From: Gerris lacustris
Taxonomy: Eukaryota; Arthropoda; Insecta; Hemiptera; Gerridae
Direction: 5' to 3'
DNA: 64,000 nucleotides
NCBI GenBank assembly: GCA_951217055.1
Contig: OX578276.1
Span: 36,976,205 to 37,040,204 of the forward strand
The position numbers were made by a program, and so were the translations under genes. Every line of letters starts with the position of its first letter. Position 1 is the first letter of the stretch. Below, piece after piece: positions 51,815-62,128 of this stretch. The notes below the pieces were generated by a model. That model was not told where the DNA came from. It made no database searches and saw only the letters and a list, made by a program, of their open reading frames with translations.

Positions 51815-52236
51815 GAAATGCATGCACATTGCACATATTAGTAGGTCATTTTACAAGGTACGCCTGGATTTTTACAACTTCTAACTAATTTTAAGTATTA
51901 GTCCTATTAACCTAAACAACTCAAATAATCTAGCTGAAGATAGAGGGTGGTAAAACTACCAAAATTCTATGACTAACTTCGAAAAAAACAAAAAGAGTTG
52001 ACAAAAATCGGAAGGTACATGAAGTTAAAGTTGGAGATCTAGTCTATGTTGAAAACACAAGTAAATTAAATAGAAAGAAAATGGATAAAATAAGAATTGG
52101 ACCAGTTCTTTAGAGGATTTCACCATTGTTTTACGAAAATGATTGTGGAAAGAAAAAGACAATTTCAAATTGTTTCCACAGCAGCAAGCTGTCACTTTAT
52201 TTTGCCGAAAAAGTGACCGAAGGGGGGGAGATATAA
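51815..52236 (+). pseudogene. Gypsy-like integrase fragment
   Basis: LVGHFTRYAWIFTTSN (51832-51882) matches the integrase core start 'xxDHFTRYAWxFxTxN', with Gly in place of the catalytic Asp. A later block, RVDKNRKVHEVKVGDLVYVE, NRKKMDKIRIGPVL and TISNCFHSSKLSLYF, matches the C-terminal GPY/F-like region. It ends at the polypurine tract AAGGGGGGGAGA (~52221-52232), as expected before a 3' LTR. Most of the core between is deleted. Confidence 0.7.
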
Positions 52237-52620
52237 ATTCATAACTCCCGCTAATTTTTTTGTATTTATTAGTTTGTTTATTTCATTTGACAGATTAGGG
52301 AGGTTATAAAGGTTATGGTTTTTATTTAATGTTTGTTTTGTTTTGTTTTATTTGAGTGTCGTTTGGTAACGTGTAATTTAATTATTCTTAAGTATTAATA
52401 AAATCTGTTAAAACCTACACTCGACTAAGTTTCATGAAAACTAACTTACAAATTAAATTACACCACAAACTATGTATGTGTACACTCATAATAAAATATA
52501 CACACAAGGAAACGGGATATTCTAAATATTGTTAATGTTGTCTAATTAAATAAAGCTCTTATGGTTCAATTATTTATTCAGCACTAATTCGTCCCGTCAA
52601 ATCCCCCCCCCCCCCCATTG
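52237..52620 (+). repeat. LTR-like stretch between integrase and gag
   Basis: It follows a polypurine tract and precedes a gag start, contains TATAAAT near its start and AATAAA at ~52400. A C14 run (52603-52616) lies just before the gag ATG. Boundaries with TG...CA are not evident and no second copy is visible, so the LTR call is inferred from position. Confidence 0.4.
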
Positions 52621-52627
52621 CCTAGTT

Positions 52628-54027
52628 ATGACCAGTCCTGTTGGAAGAGGCAGAGGACGAACACCTATATCAGGCACAGTATCTACTACCGCTATAGTAG
52701 AACCTCCACCTAACCTAAGTTCTAGTGACGAAGCTGTATTTGCTGACGCTGAAGGAGAACCTTTGCTGACGGAGTACAATAATTTGAAACATCACACGAT
52801 TCTGCTTGAAAAGGCAGTAATAATAAGAACTGTCTCATCAATAAAACCGATAAACGGGTACCGTAAAGTGGAAGTGAAAATAGACGAGGGAATAAGGAAC
52901 GAGTACTTTTATGAAGACGACAATCTGTCTTATAAGAATATTCCACTAGAAGAATCTGACTCCACAGTAATTACTAACAAAACTTTAAACAAATCAGAAG
53001 AAGAAAAATTTTTAGTTAATAGAATCAGAGAATTGGAAATTAAATTGAGCTCACAAGACGAATTAAAATTGTGCGAGGTCGAAAAGAAGTTGTTCTAGAT
53101 AAATTTGATAAAAATCAGAACCCTGCGGATTGGTTGAAACAATATGAGAACGAATGTAGCCGACATAAAGTGAATAATGATACACAGATAATTGGAACAC
53201 TTCGATTTTTTGTAGTAGGTTCCCCTAAAGACTGGTATGAAGCAAATTTAAAAAAGATTTTTTTTTAATGTGTTTGTAGACAAAGGCTGGTCTACAATTA
53301 GAAGAACGTACAGTATTAAATATTTAGGTGGTTCTTTGGTTGACTATGCGTTACTAAAGAAAGACTATGCTTAGAAACCGAAAGTAATAGTACAATTATA
53401 TCAAGAAACAACATGATCGTAGATGGACTACCCTTAAAAGAACAAGATGAGCTGGATCGAGAAGAAATAACAACTATTGATAAGCTTTTTACGGAACTGC
53501 GAAAATTAGATGATTCGTTCAGCAAAATTAGGAAAGGCGTTATTTTAACTTCGAATGTAATGTAAACAACAAAAAGGGAACAAACAAAGTGAAAGCAACA
53601 TCGAACAGAAGAAGAAACCCAGTAGTAAGCATATCAAAGAAACCTTGTTTTATGTGAGAAACTCTGGGTTGGCCAAACTGATATCATACGACAACTGAAT
53701 GTAGAAATAATAATTTGGATACAAAAAAAAAGGTAACCTAAATGAAGAAAATTAAGAAGATATTAAATTCGAGATAGATAACAATTCTTTAAACTGAAAA
53801 GCCCGGAGAAATTGAATTCATTGATAAAAATAAATGTGCTTGATGACAAAAAGATGAAGATAAAAGCTGTTTACGACAGTGGATCAAATGTAAGTTTAAT
53901 AAATCAAAAAGTTGTAGACGTTTTGAAATCAAGCTTAATAAAACACAAAAATGCATTTAAGACAATTAATGGGTTCAATTTCAGTTCAGCCCGGGCAAAT
54001 ATCACTCTTAAAATTGGTAGTTCTTAA
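52628..54027 (+). pseudogene. LTR-retrotransposon gag-protease relic
   Basis: ORF 52628-53098 is an acidic/Lys-rich gag start. After a shift at an A-rich run, 53071-53268 gives VVLDKFDKNQNPADWLKQYE and TLRFFVVGSPKDWYEANLKK, a gag capsid-like block. Next come KGWSTIRRTYSIKYLGGSLV and DYALLKKDYA, then a zinc knuckle KPCFM-*-ETLGWP...YHTTTECRN (~53640-53705) whose second Cys codon is TGA. A protease-like ORF (53812-54027) has INVLDDKKMKIKAVYDSGSN with the DSG active site and VSLINQKVVDVL. Order and motifs fit a Gypsy-like element. Confidence 0.75.
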
Positions 54028-54089
54028 TAGACTGACCAAGACACTTTAGAATATGTACAAGACAAAATATAAAATGGAAATTCAAAAAC

Positions 54090-54310
54090 TACGAAAGTAG
54101 CACCTTGGACGGGAGGGGTATATGAACAGATGATTTGACTAGTAAAGAGTGAAGAGATGTTTAAGAAGATTAAGAATGCAGTACAGCCCGCCAAACTTAG
54201 AAAACCTCGAAGATCGAAGAACTCCTACCATGCTCAGACGGAAATTGGGGCGGCCAAGATAAGAGTACTTGGTGAACTAGATCTATTGCAGAACTAGAGG
54301 CATCTTGAGT
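54090..54310 (+). pseudogene. Retroelement integrase C-terminal fragment
   Basis: VAPWTGGVYEQMI, a stop, LVKSEEMFKKIKNAVQ. The 'APWxGGxYExxxxxVK' block is typical of BEL/Pao and some Gypsy integrases. It follows the protease ORF after ~60 bp, so RT and RNase H are deleted or this is another element. A GAGTGTCCACCGGAGTGTCG sequence at ~54308 may mark the start of an LTR. Confidence 0.6.
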
Positions 54311-55056
54311 GTCCACCGGAGTGTCGCGTTTTATATATTATTTGTATATTTTAATGGTTTCGCGGATGAATTCACAACTTCATTATGATTTAGGACGAGA
54401 GCAGACATTTCGCATAATCTAAGGAGATCCAAACAATTACGAACACATATTAGGCCTCGGAGAACTTAGTTCTAAAAGAACTCACTTCTAGAAGACTCAC
54501 TTCCAATTAAAGACTCCACTTTAAGATAAGTGCATCAATTTATCAACAACGCCGAAATGGATGTCACGTTATAACTCAGTTCTCAAACGATTGTACGAGG
54601 ATATCCAATGATTGTACGAGTATATTGCCAGGATATCCAATGAAGTCAGATAAATTTTCACACCAATATGATTGATATCTAACAAGCTATTCTGCAAAGG
54701 AAACACACATCTAGAAACCTCTATTAGCACATGACAATCGCGGCATTTGGGCTTTAAGGTTACAATAAATCGTATTAGTTTTCAGAAATAATAAATTTAT
54801 AAGATAATAAAATAAAATGGTTTGACATAAATCAAACAAATACTTGCCTAAATAAACAAGTGACGTCAGACCTGTGCAAGAAACAAACATTGCATTACTT
54901 TACTCCTAATCATAATATGTCATCAAAAAGTTATACAACGTCCAATACAAAATAACAATTTATAAAACCAAAAATAATTTCACTTTAGCCAAATTTACAA
55001 AAAAAAAAAAATAATAATAATAATAATAATAAGTGTGGTGTCGCGGGCCACCCGGT
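54311..55056. other. LTR-like or AT-rich spacer
   Basis: Includes a short imperfect tandem (ACGATTGTACGAGGATATCC, ~54588-54645) and an (AAT)n run at 55009-55032 just before the next element. No gene. Confidence 0.45.
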
Positions 55057-55915
55057 TGGAACGAAGTTCCTTACATATTTCATTAAATATAAATTATAAA
55101 ATCACACTGCTAAGTATGTATATGTTGCTAACTACTTATACATGGCGGAGTTAAAAGAGAGACAAAATTAAACGTAACTAACTGTTAGTACCTAGCAGAG
55201 TTAAGGCAAAATTAAAAGAAAATCATTATTTGTATCAATAAAGCAAGCATCTTACAATAAATATGTATTGAATATTGAGAAAAAAGTTAATTATGATGAG
55301 TTTATAGTTAAAGAGTATGTTTGTAGTTGGTAGGAAATAGGACTGTTTTCTACATACCCGGCCTACTATTTTAAAATATATCTCTTCCCTACTAAAAAAC
55401 GTTGCTTGTACCAGGTTGAAATTTTACATGCGTTGTATCAATTGTACTTTAGACGATGTGTAAGAAGTTTTATTAAAATCGTTACGTTAAAACTTAAGAT
55501 TATCGGTAAAAACGTTGTTTTCTTTATTATTTAAACGTTTAGGTCCACTTTAATAAATTTAGCCATCTTTATTACTTTATAGCAGTGTCGGTGTTCGTTT
55601 CACTAAAAAAAACTATTTTAAAAAGTTGTTTGTCTCATTAAATAGATGAAGTTCGAATTTTTTCCCGTCCTAAAATTCCAATTTTAAATTTGAAGCTTAT
55701 GTTTACGCGAGGGTTGCGCGTGAACGCTTGGGCGGATAACGTTGTCCAACGAACTCGGTCTGGGCATTGGTAAAATGAACATGTCAACTAACTCGGTCAT
55801 CCTTTACTCAAGTTATCGTCATCGATAGATTTTGTGACGCTTGGTTTTGTTGTGACGGTCGTTTTTTTCGGATTCACTCCCGGGCTCCAGAACGTGCCAT
55901 AAGGAACTTCTACCA
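55057..55915. mobile_element. MITE-like element with TTGGAACGAAGTTCCTTA ends
   Basis: Left end TTGGAACGAAGTTCCTTA at 55057-55074; the right end at 55899-55915 is TAAGGAACTTCTACCAA, nearly its complement. The right third (55600-55915) is a minus-strand copy of the hairpin-family core (CTCATTAAATAGATGAAGTT, GGGCATTGGTAAAATGAACA), with the alternative head also seen at 27.6 kb. The left part (55240-55505) resembles 57570-57845. Non-coding. Confidence 0.65.
55240..55505 (+). repeat. Diverged repeat shared with 57570-57845
   Basis: Shared blocks: ATGATGAG(T)TTATAGTTAAAG, GTTTTCTAC, GTTGAAATTTTACATGC against GTTGAAATGTTACATGC, and AGACGATGT...AAGTTTTATTA. Non-coding. Confidence 0.7.
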
Positions 55916-57403
55916 AAAAAATTAACAAAAGAGAAATATAATATCACATAAAAAATGAAGATATAAAAGTTCTAAAAATAAAATAATTCAAGTATTTTTA
56001 TGCAAAATAATTAGATGATAGTTTGGTGATTTGATTTGCAAGCTGTGATTTCATGTCCTCAGACAAATAAGCCATTATTTTATAAAAAGAGTTTGATAAC
56101 TTTACTGGGAACAAAAAAGTCTCAGAGCTTGAAGACTTCCTGGGAACAAAAAAGTCTCAGAGCTTGAAGACTTCTACGGTGAGCCATAGAAAAGAGGGAC
56201 AAACGACATTGCTGTCTTAACAAATTTTTAAACGATTATTGTCATGCACGAGGTGTAATTTTGTATACATTCTTTATAATTGCGCAGAGCTAAATAGCAT
56301 TTTTTTTTTTTTAATGCAAACTCATGGCATTTTGTCAAGAACTGCAAAAAACCACAAATTAAAAATCCTCACTGTTGGTAACACCCAAATGATAGAGCAT
56401 TGAGATCCAATGCATATCCCACCACGCCTGGTCCCATTAATTGACCTTTTAAAAATCGAAGGCCATTCTAATATAAACAAAGAACTCATTGACACAAAAA
56501 ATACACAATCACAAAAAATTCAAGAAAAATTAAGTAGTCGATGAGATGTGGAACAATGCGTGTTATTAGAGAAATTTAAAAACACAAAAATGAACCATTC
56601 AAGATATTTAAAAAAAAAAAAAAAAAAATACTATTTAAATTTTACATAAACCAAACAAACACAAAGACAAATTGAAACAATCTAAACATTAAACAAAGAT
56701 GGTAAGTACAGCAAAACCAATATTATTTCAGCAAAATGGAGAAAGCGACAGCAAAAAGGGTCTGTATTTTTCTATTTGAAGTACCGAAACAACAATTTTT
56801 AGAATTACCTACTCACAAGGTGTAAATATAGTAATAACCCTCGATAGTAATGGGAATTTTTTCGAAATTTAAAAGCCAGTAGATATAAATGCGAAGTTTG
56901 GAATCTAAGCTCAATTTTGTTTTAGTTCAGCCAGCAACATATATTATTTTATTTTTTGCCAAAAAAAAAAAAAAAATAATAATAATAATCATCATCATCA
57001 TGTTTCACACTGATGATCTCATCGATTAGATGAGTAAAGTGGCCGGATAACCCCCCATCCTGTAATAACCCTGGCAGTTGATCGCGACTAAAACCAAAAG
57101 TGAAACTGAAAGTGCTTCCTAAGAAGGTTAATATAAATAGGGAATATCGTAGTTAGTGGATAATGTTTAGGTGATGAGGTGTAACTGCTAGGCAGACGCA
57201 CGTATTATAAGAGTAAAGACTGCTTGTAGTCGAGATGTGAACAAGACGGAGCTCAGAGTAGCACTAAGCTTGGACTGGGAACTGGGACTCTGGAGGGCTA
57301 GAGGCATAGAGTGGGAAAATGTTGAGGGAGGGGGAAGCCAAGTAAGCGGAGTGGGGGTCCTTAGAGTCTAGCTCTAGCTACCACCTTCTACTCTAAAGGT
57401 AGA
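55916..57403. other. AT-rich spacer with small tandem and microsatellites
   Basis: A 35 bp unit beginning CTGGGAACAAAAAAGTCTCA is directly repeated at 56105 and 56140. (ATA)n(ATC)n lies at ~56978-57001. A GC-richer stretch at 57230-57400 has no readable coding. No gene supported. Confidence 0.5.
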
Positions 57404-57981
57404 TTCACACCTACGTTCTCGGTCCCGGTCCGGTCTGATCCCTGTACGATCACGCTCAGATCTCGATCTAACCAATTCCCACAGTCCGATCAAACCTCAG
57501 TCAATCGAAAGTTGAATCTACTCTACAACATGCCGCTAAAAATATTGATTATCTTTGCTTATTACTAAGGTCTATCATTGAATCGAGCGTAAGGCAATAA
57601 ATATTAGATAGTTAGTCATGATGAGTTGATAGTTAAAGAATATGATTGTAATAAAGAGCCGTGTAGTGGGAGAGAAAGGGTTTTCTACCATTCTTTAACG
57701 CGCCTACACGTCCCGGCTATTCCATTTCAACTATTATAAAATGTATCACTTAGCTACACAAAAACTTCTGCATGTATAAGTTGAAATGTTACATGCCTGT
57801 TTCAATTGTGCTTTAGACGATGTATATGAAGTTTTATTAGGCATCGCATGGCTCTATAATTGAAGCGAGCGTATAGTAATAAAATATGAATTGAATATTG
57901 ACAAAATAGATAGTCATGACATATCATATAATAATTAAAATCACGTCAATTTGTTGAGAATTGTTAAAGAACAAGTTTAAA

Positions 57982-58080
57982 ATGAAGACTTGCTATGTCC
58001 CTTATTGTAAAAGTGGATATAGGCCTAAGAAAAATGAAGAAAAACTTGGCCATCCAATTTATCACTTTTCTATCCCAAAG
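57982..58080 (+). CDS. THAP-domain first exon
   Basis: ATG 57982 opens MKTCYVPYCKSGYRPKKNEE, then LGHPIYHFSIPK, and is followed at 58081 by GTAAGT, a consensus donor. C-x4-C (CYVPYC), the basic stretch and 'HFSIPK' match the start of a THAP zinc-finger (C2CH), which in THAP9 and P-like transposases binds the element ends. The second half of the finger should lie in the next exon; the best acceptor is TTATTTACAG at 58450-58459, followed by NPKLRRL and a stop, so the splice product seems broken. No disruption within these 33 codons. Confidence 0.7.
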
Positions 58081-58575
58081 GTAAGTTATTTTTTAAAATA
58101 TTACATTTTAATAGTTAAGGATTAGTTTATATAGACAAATACGTATATTAAATTTGGTTAAATCACACAAAAGTTTATATTATTAGGTAAAAAGTTATAT
58201 AATTTTAAAATTATTTTGATTTGAGAACTATGTATGTCAAATAATAATGATGAAATTATTGTTTCATAGAAAAAGATTATTACGTAATCGTAAAGTTAAA
58301 CTTAAAAAGATTAATATCATGTATAAGTTTTATTTTTAACTTTTTGGGCTTTAATGGTTATGTAATGGCATATATACCCAGCTGTTATTAAGGTTTAGTT
58401 ATATTGGTTTCTACATCTTAATGCAATCTTTACATCTTGATGTAATGTTTTATTTACAGAATCCTAAACTCCGTCGTTTATAAAAATAAAATAAAAAAAC
58501 CGACTAAAATTCAAAAAGATGATCTCTAGATATTGGCACAACTAGTCAGCAGGAGACAAGCGGGAACATGAACAA

Positions 58576-59040
58576 TTGAATTTATCCAAATTAATAGAGG
58601 TTTTCACATGTTTAAAGTTATCCAACTGGATAGTTCCTTCTGCTCCAATTACAAATAAAGACTTCATTCTATTTCAAAAATTAGAAAATGAAATTACGTA
58701 TGCTTCCTACAAGAAAATAGTGATATCAAATGAAATAATGAAAGTGAAGGTATATTTATTTTTTCCAACGGGATAGTTTCTTCTGCTCCAATTACAAATA
58801 AAGACTTTATTCTATTCCAAAAATTAGAAAATGAAATTACGTATGCTTCCTACAAGAAAATAGTGATATCAAATTAAATGAAAGTGAAGGTATATTTATT
58901 TTTTCCAACGGGATAGTTTCTTCTGCTCCAATTACAAATAAAAACTTTATTGTACTTCAAAAATTATAAAATGAGATTATGTATGCTTCCTACAAGAAAA
59001 TAGTGATATCAAATGAAATGAAAGTGAAGGTATATTTTTA
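58576..59040 (+). pseudogene. Triplicated exon of the P-like transposase
   Basis: The first copy reads LSNWIVPSAPITNKDFILFQ, KLENEITYASYKKIVISNEI, then MKVK before GTATAT, a possible donor. Units starting GGATAGT at 58628, 58771 and 58911 repeat the segment with periods of 143 and 140 bp, carrying stops and indels in copies 2 and 3. Assignment to the P-like transposase is by position between the THAP exon and the catalytic block; I do not recognise the peptide itself. Confidence 0.6.
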
Positions 59041-59227
59041 AAAAAAAATTATTTAGCTTGTTGACTTTAATTTTCTTTACCAACTTAAGTGTACATAAAG
59101 ACTTTATGTGCACTTAACACCTAGTCTCAAAAAACAATTTATGTCATGATCTGTACTAATTACTTTCAATAGTTAAAGTTACCTTTAAATGAACACAGTG
59201 GTTAATTTCATGATTAATTATTTGCTC

Positions 59228-59368
59228 ATGTCTACAACACATGCTGCTTCAACACGAGTTCTCATTGATGAGATGTTTTTGTCTCCTGGCGTAAGATTTG
59301 ACAAATCTGATCTGAAAGTAATAGGCCTCACAGATTTGGCTGAATATACTCCAGAAAATAAAGGATAG
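59228..59368 (+). pseudogene. P-like transposase catalytic block, copy 1
   Basis: Open from ATG 59228 to TAG 59368: RVLIDEMFLSPGVRFDKSDL, KVIGLTDLAEYTPENKG. The 'LIDEM-LSxxxxFDxxxxxxxGxxDLxEYTPE' pattern is that of P-element/THAP9 transposases, where the Asp of DEM is thought to be catalytic. Only 46 residues; the rest of the catalytic domain is missing, and hairpin-family core sequence follows. Confidence 0.75.
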
Positions 59369-60010
59369 TAAAGTAGTTGGAGCTCACGTTTAAGTAAGTG
59401 TTGCGAGCGAACTCTTAGACGGATAATGCTGTACAAAGAACTTAGCGTAGTAGGTAAAAGAAACATGTATACCAAATTTCAACTAAAGCAGTCAATTTTT
59501 ATTCTATTTATTATTTGTGCATGTCTACAACACATGCTGGTTCAACACGGGTGATTCTCATTGATGAGATGTTTTTGTCTCCTGGCCTAAGATTTGACAA
59601 ATCTGATCTGAAAGTAATAGGCCTCACAGATTTGGCTGAATATACTCCAGAAAATAAAGGATAGTTGGAGCACACGTTAACATGAGTGTTGCGAGCGAAC
59701 TCTTAGACGAATAACTCTGTACAACGAACTTAGCCTGAGCATTAGTAAAAGAAACATGTTTACTAAATTTCAACTAAATCAGTCAATTTTTATTCAAGTT
59801 ATCATCAGACACGTAAACGGTAATGACAGAGAGAAAGAAAGGATGCATGTTTTGTTGAAAGTAAGGAGTTGGCTTACGCTCGCTTCAATTACCGCTATAA
59901 AAAGGGTCAGAAAAATCATATAGAACTCTTTGACTACGGACGTATTCGATTAACTTTTCGTCATCCATTACGATGAAAAATAGTCTGCCAATTAGTGTGG
60001 CTCATAGCTT
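59369..60010 (-). repeat. Hairpin-family cores nested in the P-like element
   Basis: Two diverged minus-strand cores (from ~59385 and ~59680: GTTGCGAGCGAACTCTTAGA, AAAAGAAACATGT, CAAATTTCAACTAAA). The second reaches the family's distal end TGCCAATTAGTGTGGCTCAT and AGCTTCCTCGC at 59978-60009. Confidence 0.65.
59521..59664 (+). pseudogene. P-like transposase catalytic block, copy 2
   Basis: Second copy of the block 293 bp downstream, open from ATG 59521 to TAG 59664 with one extra codon (RVILIDEM). Copies 1 and 2 each carry the same downstream hairpin-family core, so a ~293 bp unit was tandemly duplicated. Confidence 0.75.
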
Positions 60011-60540
60011 CCTCGCGTGCTATAACTTACTTAAAATAATTTTATGCTTTTACAAACCATTATTTCAAAAGCCATTTGTAAAGTTAAAGCCAATTTATTT
60101 AATTTTTTCCCCTCTTTTTATTTTAAATTTGTCAAAATGGTTTAGGATTTTTAATAAAAGTATCAATTTAGCTAAATTTAAAGAGCGCAGACAGTTCAAA
60201 AAATGTGGGACCATCTGTGGGCTACGTTCGACTTACCATCCAAATTTCTTAAAAATTAGATGTGTAATTTTGAAGGTATGGAAAAAAATATAGAAAGGGA
60301 TCCTGATCGGAGCGGATCGGACTGAGACCGTAAATGTGATAATTCTATACCTTTATTCACTGGCTATACAGTACCCTCAACAGGCCGACAATATAATGCT
60401 CTGGAACTTAAAAACTAATTAGCCTAAAAAGATACGGTCTTCACTGTTGAAAGAAAATCTAAACATTTGGTCGTGTAGAATTATTTGGAGTAAGAATACT
60501 AACATTAAAAGCTTGTCCTGTTTTTCCAGAATCTTAAATA

Positions 60541-61172
60541 TGGCAGGATACTCTGCTGAGGAGTATATAAATCTGCTTTTAACATATGGCCTGCGAGAGA
60601 AATGCTCGTTAATCAGAGCGTGAGTACCAACGGTTTTATCCGATTAGGAGGCATCCTAACCATAAGACATTTCAAAACTTAGAGCGAAGGGACAGACATT
60701 CTGGATCCCTTCTGCCTCATCTGCAATTGCAAAACAAAGGGTGGTTCACATGTATTAAGATGACATACTACAACATTTTCAAGAAAACCCCCGTGAAAGT
60801 ATTAGAAGAGCTTCTAACACATTGAAGTATTGGAAGCATTAGAAGCATACATAGGGTTTTAAAATGGAACAATTACAATGCTTATCATGATACAACAGTT
60901 CAAGAGCTGTTAGCACCTGACCAAATAAAAGAATAAAATTTTGCAATTGGTTTTTAGAGTCCAATGTATCTTCTAAAAATTTGTGGACGGACGAATCTAC
61001 CTTTACCAGGACAGGTGCTGCTAATTTCCATATTACCCAATCTTGGGCGGTAGAAAACCCTCATGTATTAAGACCATACACGTATCAGCACCAATTTTCC
61101 GTAAATGTATGGGCAGGAATGATCGGTCAATTTATTGTTGGACCATATTATTTTCCCACCCACCTTAGCTGA
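60541..61172 (+). pseudogene. Second Tc1/mariner-type transposase fragment
   Basis: MAGYSAEEYINLLLTYGLRE from ATG 60541, then QRFYPIRRHPNHKTFQNLER, a helix-turn-helix region with frame breaks, RVLKWNNYNAYHDTTVQELL and (ORF 60981-61172) MWTDESTFTRTGAANFHITQ, WAVENPHVLRPYTYQHQFSV, NVWAGMIGQFIVGPYYFP. The WTDES Asp is the first catalytic residue. It ends where the second Asp block should follow. A different lineage from the 4 kb copy (WTDEST against FSDEAT). Confidence 0.85.
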
Positions 61173-61214
61173 ATTGAAATTTCCTCAAATTATTGATTTT
61201 ATACTGTTTAAAAA

Positions 61215-61502
61215 GTGGCAGTAAATACTTTAAATAAAAATCCTTTTCACTGTGAATATATTCAGAATACCAAAGAAAATAACATTTGGGGTAAAACGAG
61301 AGGAAGACGGAAAGATAAAATTATTTCCGTTTTAACATCGCGACAGATTCCAAGCTCTCCAGAAATAATGGAAATTAAGCCAGTAGCTGGGTCTAGCAGA
61401 AGAGAAACTGGAAAGAGAAGGTTGAGAAAAGGAAAGACCAAAGTTTACAGAGAGCTTGAGAAAGAGAGAGAGAAAAGCAATGCATTGAATCATTCAGGAT
61501 AA
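61215..61502 (+). CDS. Unassigned Lys/Arg-rich ORF, possibly a pogo-type transposase tail
   Basis: A 95-codon open frame. The second half, RQIPSSPEIMEIKPVAGSSR, GKRRLRKGKTKVYRELEKER, resembles in style the Pro-rich then basic tail of pogo/Tigger transposases ('SPEEIxPxPKA...RKKGKTKIxTDTPEKE'). No DDE core precedes it. It may equally be a chance frame; ATG 61215 is only the first Met. Confidence 0.35.
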   Translation: MAVNTLNKNPFHCEYIQNTKENNIWGKTRGRRKDKIISVLTSRQIPSSPEIMEIKPVAGSSRRETGKRRLRKGKTKVYRELEKEREKSNALNHSG

Positions 61503-62120
61503 ATGTATCGGAAACTATATGAATTGCTTAACACCTAGGTCGAAAGCTGATGCTATGCTTAAGCAGCCTTTTGAAGGAAATACAGTTAATTAAGAAAAAA
61601 AACCAATTTTTGGAGATGTAATAAGTTGTCAACTTAGTGCAAGGTACAAGGCTCTCAATCGCGCTCAAAATCAAATATTTGCAAAGGCTATTGGTGGAAA
61701 TGTGTTAACATCAATATTTAATGGAAGCGACCATTTTTTTTTAATTTTTCCTGAATTACTTTACTAAATCAAAATTTTCAAATTTTAAATTCCTAAAATA
61801 GCACTTTAAATGAGATTCACCCATATGTAAATCTTACTGATCCAAAATTGAACAAGCCACATAGAATCAACAAGCTGCTAAAAGAGCAGGAATGTTTTTC
61901 AATCTATTACTGCCTGAAAATATTTGTGCAGGCTCTGACCTGCCTATGCCTATGCTTCATAAAATGAAGTTAGAGTGGACAGAATCAGAAAAATGCACAT
62001 CGCAAAGTAAATCAAATAAAACATTAGAGTAATAATCAATAATATTTATTTTTAAAACTGGAAAAATCCGATAAAATATGGATCACATAAAATAAGAAAA
62101 TAAATTGGTAAGGCGTGAAG
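61503..62120. other. Spacer with a BESS-like peptide
   Basis: At ~61606-61720 one frame reads FGDVISCQLSARYKALNRAQ, NQIFAKAIGGNVL, faintly like a BESS motif. Stops surround it; not called as a gene. HPYVNLTDPKLNKPHRINKL at ~61814 is also open but unrecognised. Confidence 0.3.
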
Positions 62121-62128
62121 TCTCACGT

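Larger units (their letters stand above)
57404..60345 (+). mobile_element. P-like transposon with decayed TIRs and duplicated exons
   Basis: The left end (57404-57460: TCACACCTACGTTCTCGGTC, CCGGTCCGGTCTGATCC) and the right end, read as its complement from 60345 (TATCACATTTACGGTCTCAG, TCCGATCCGCTCCGATCAGG), are similar inverted sequences about 2.9 kb apart. Between them, in order, are a THAP-type first exon, a triplicated exon, and two copies of a catalytic-type block. Parts of the hairpin family are nested in the distal third. The TIR match is imperfect and judged by eye. Repeat 57570-57845 lies near the left end. Confidence 0.55.
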
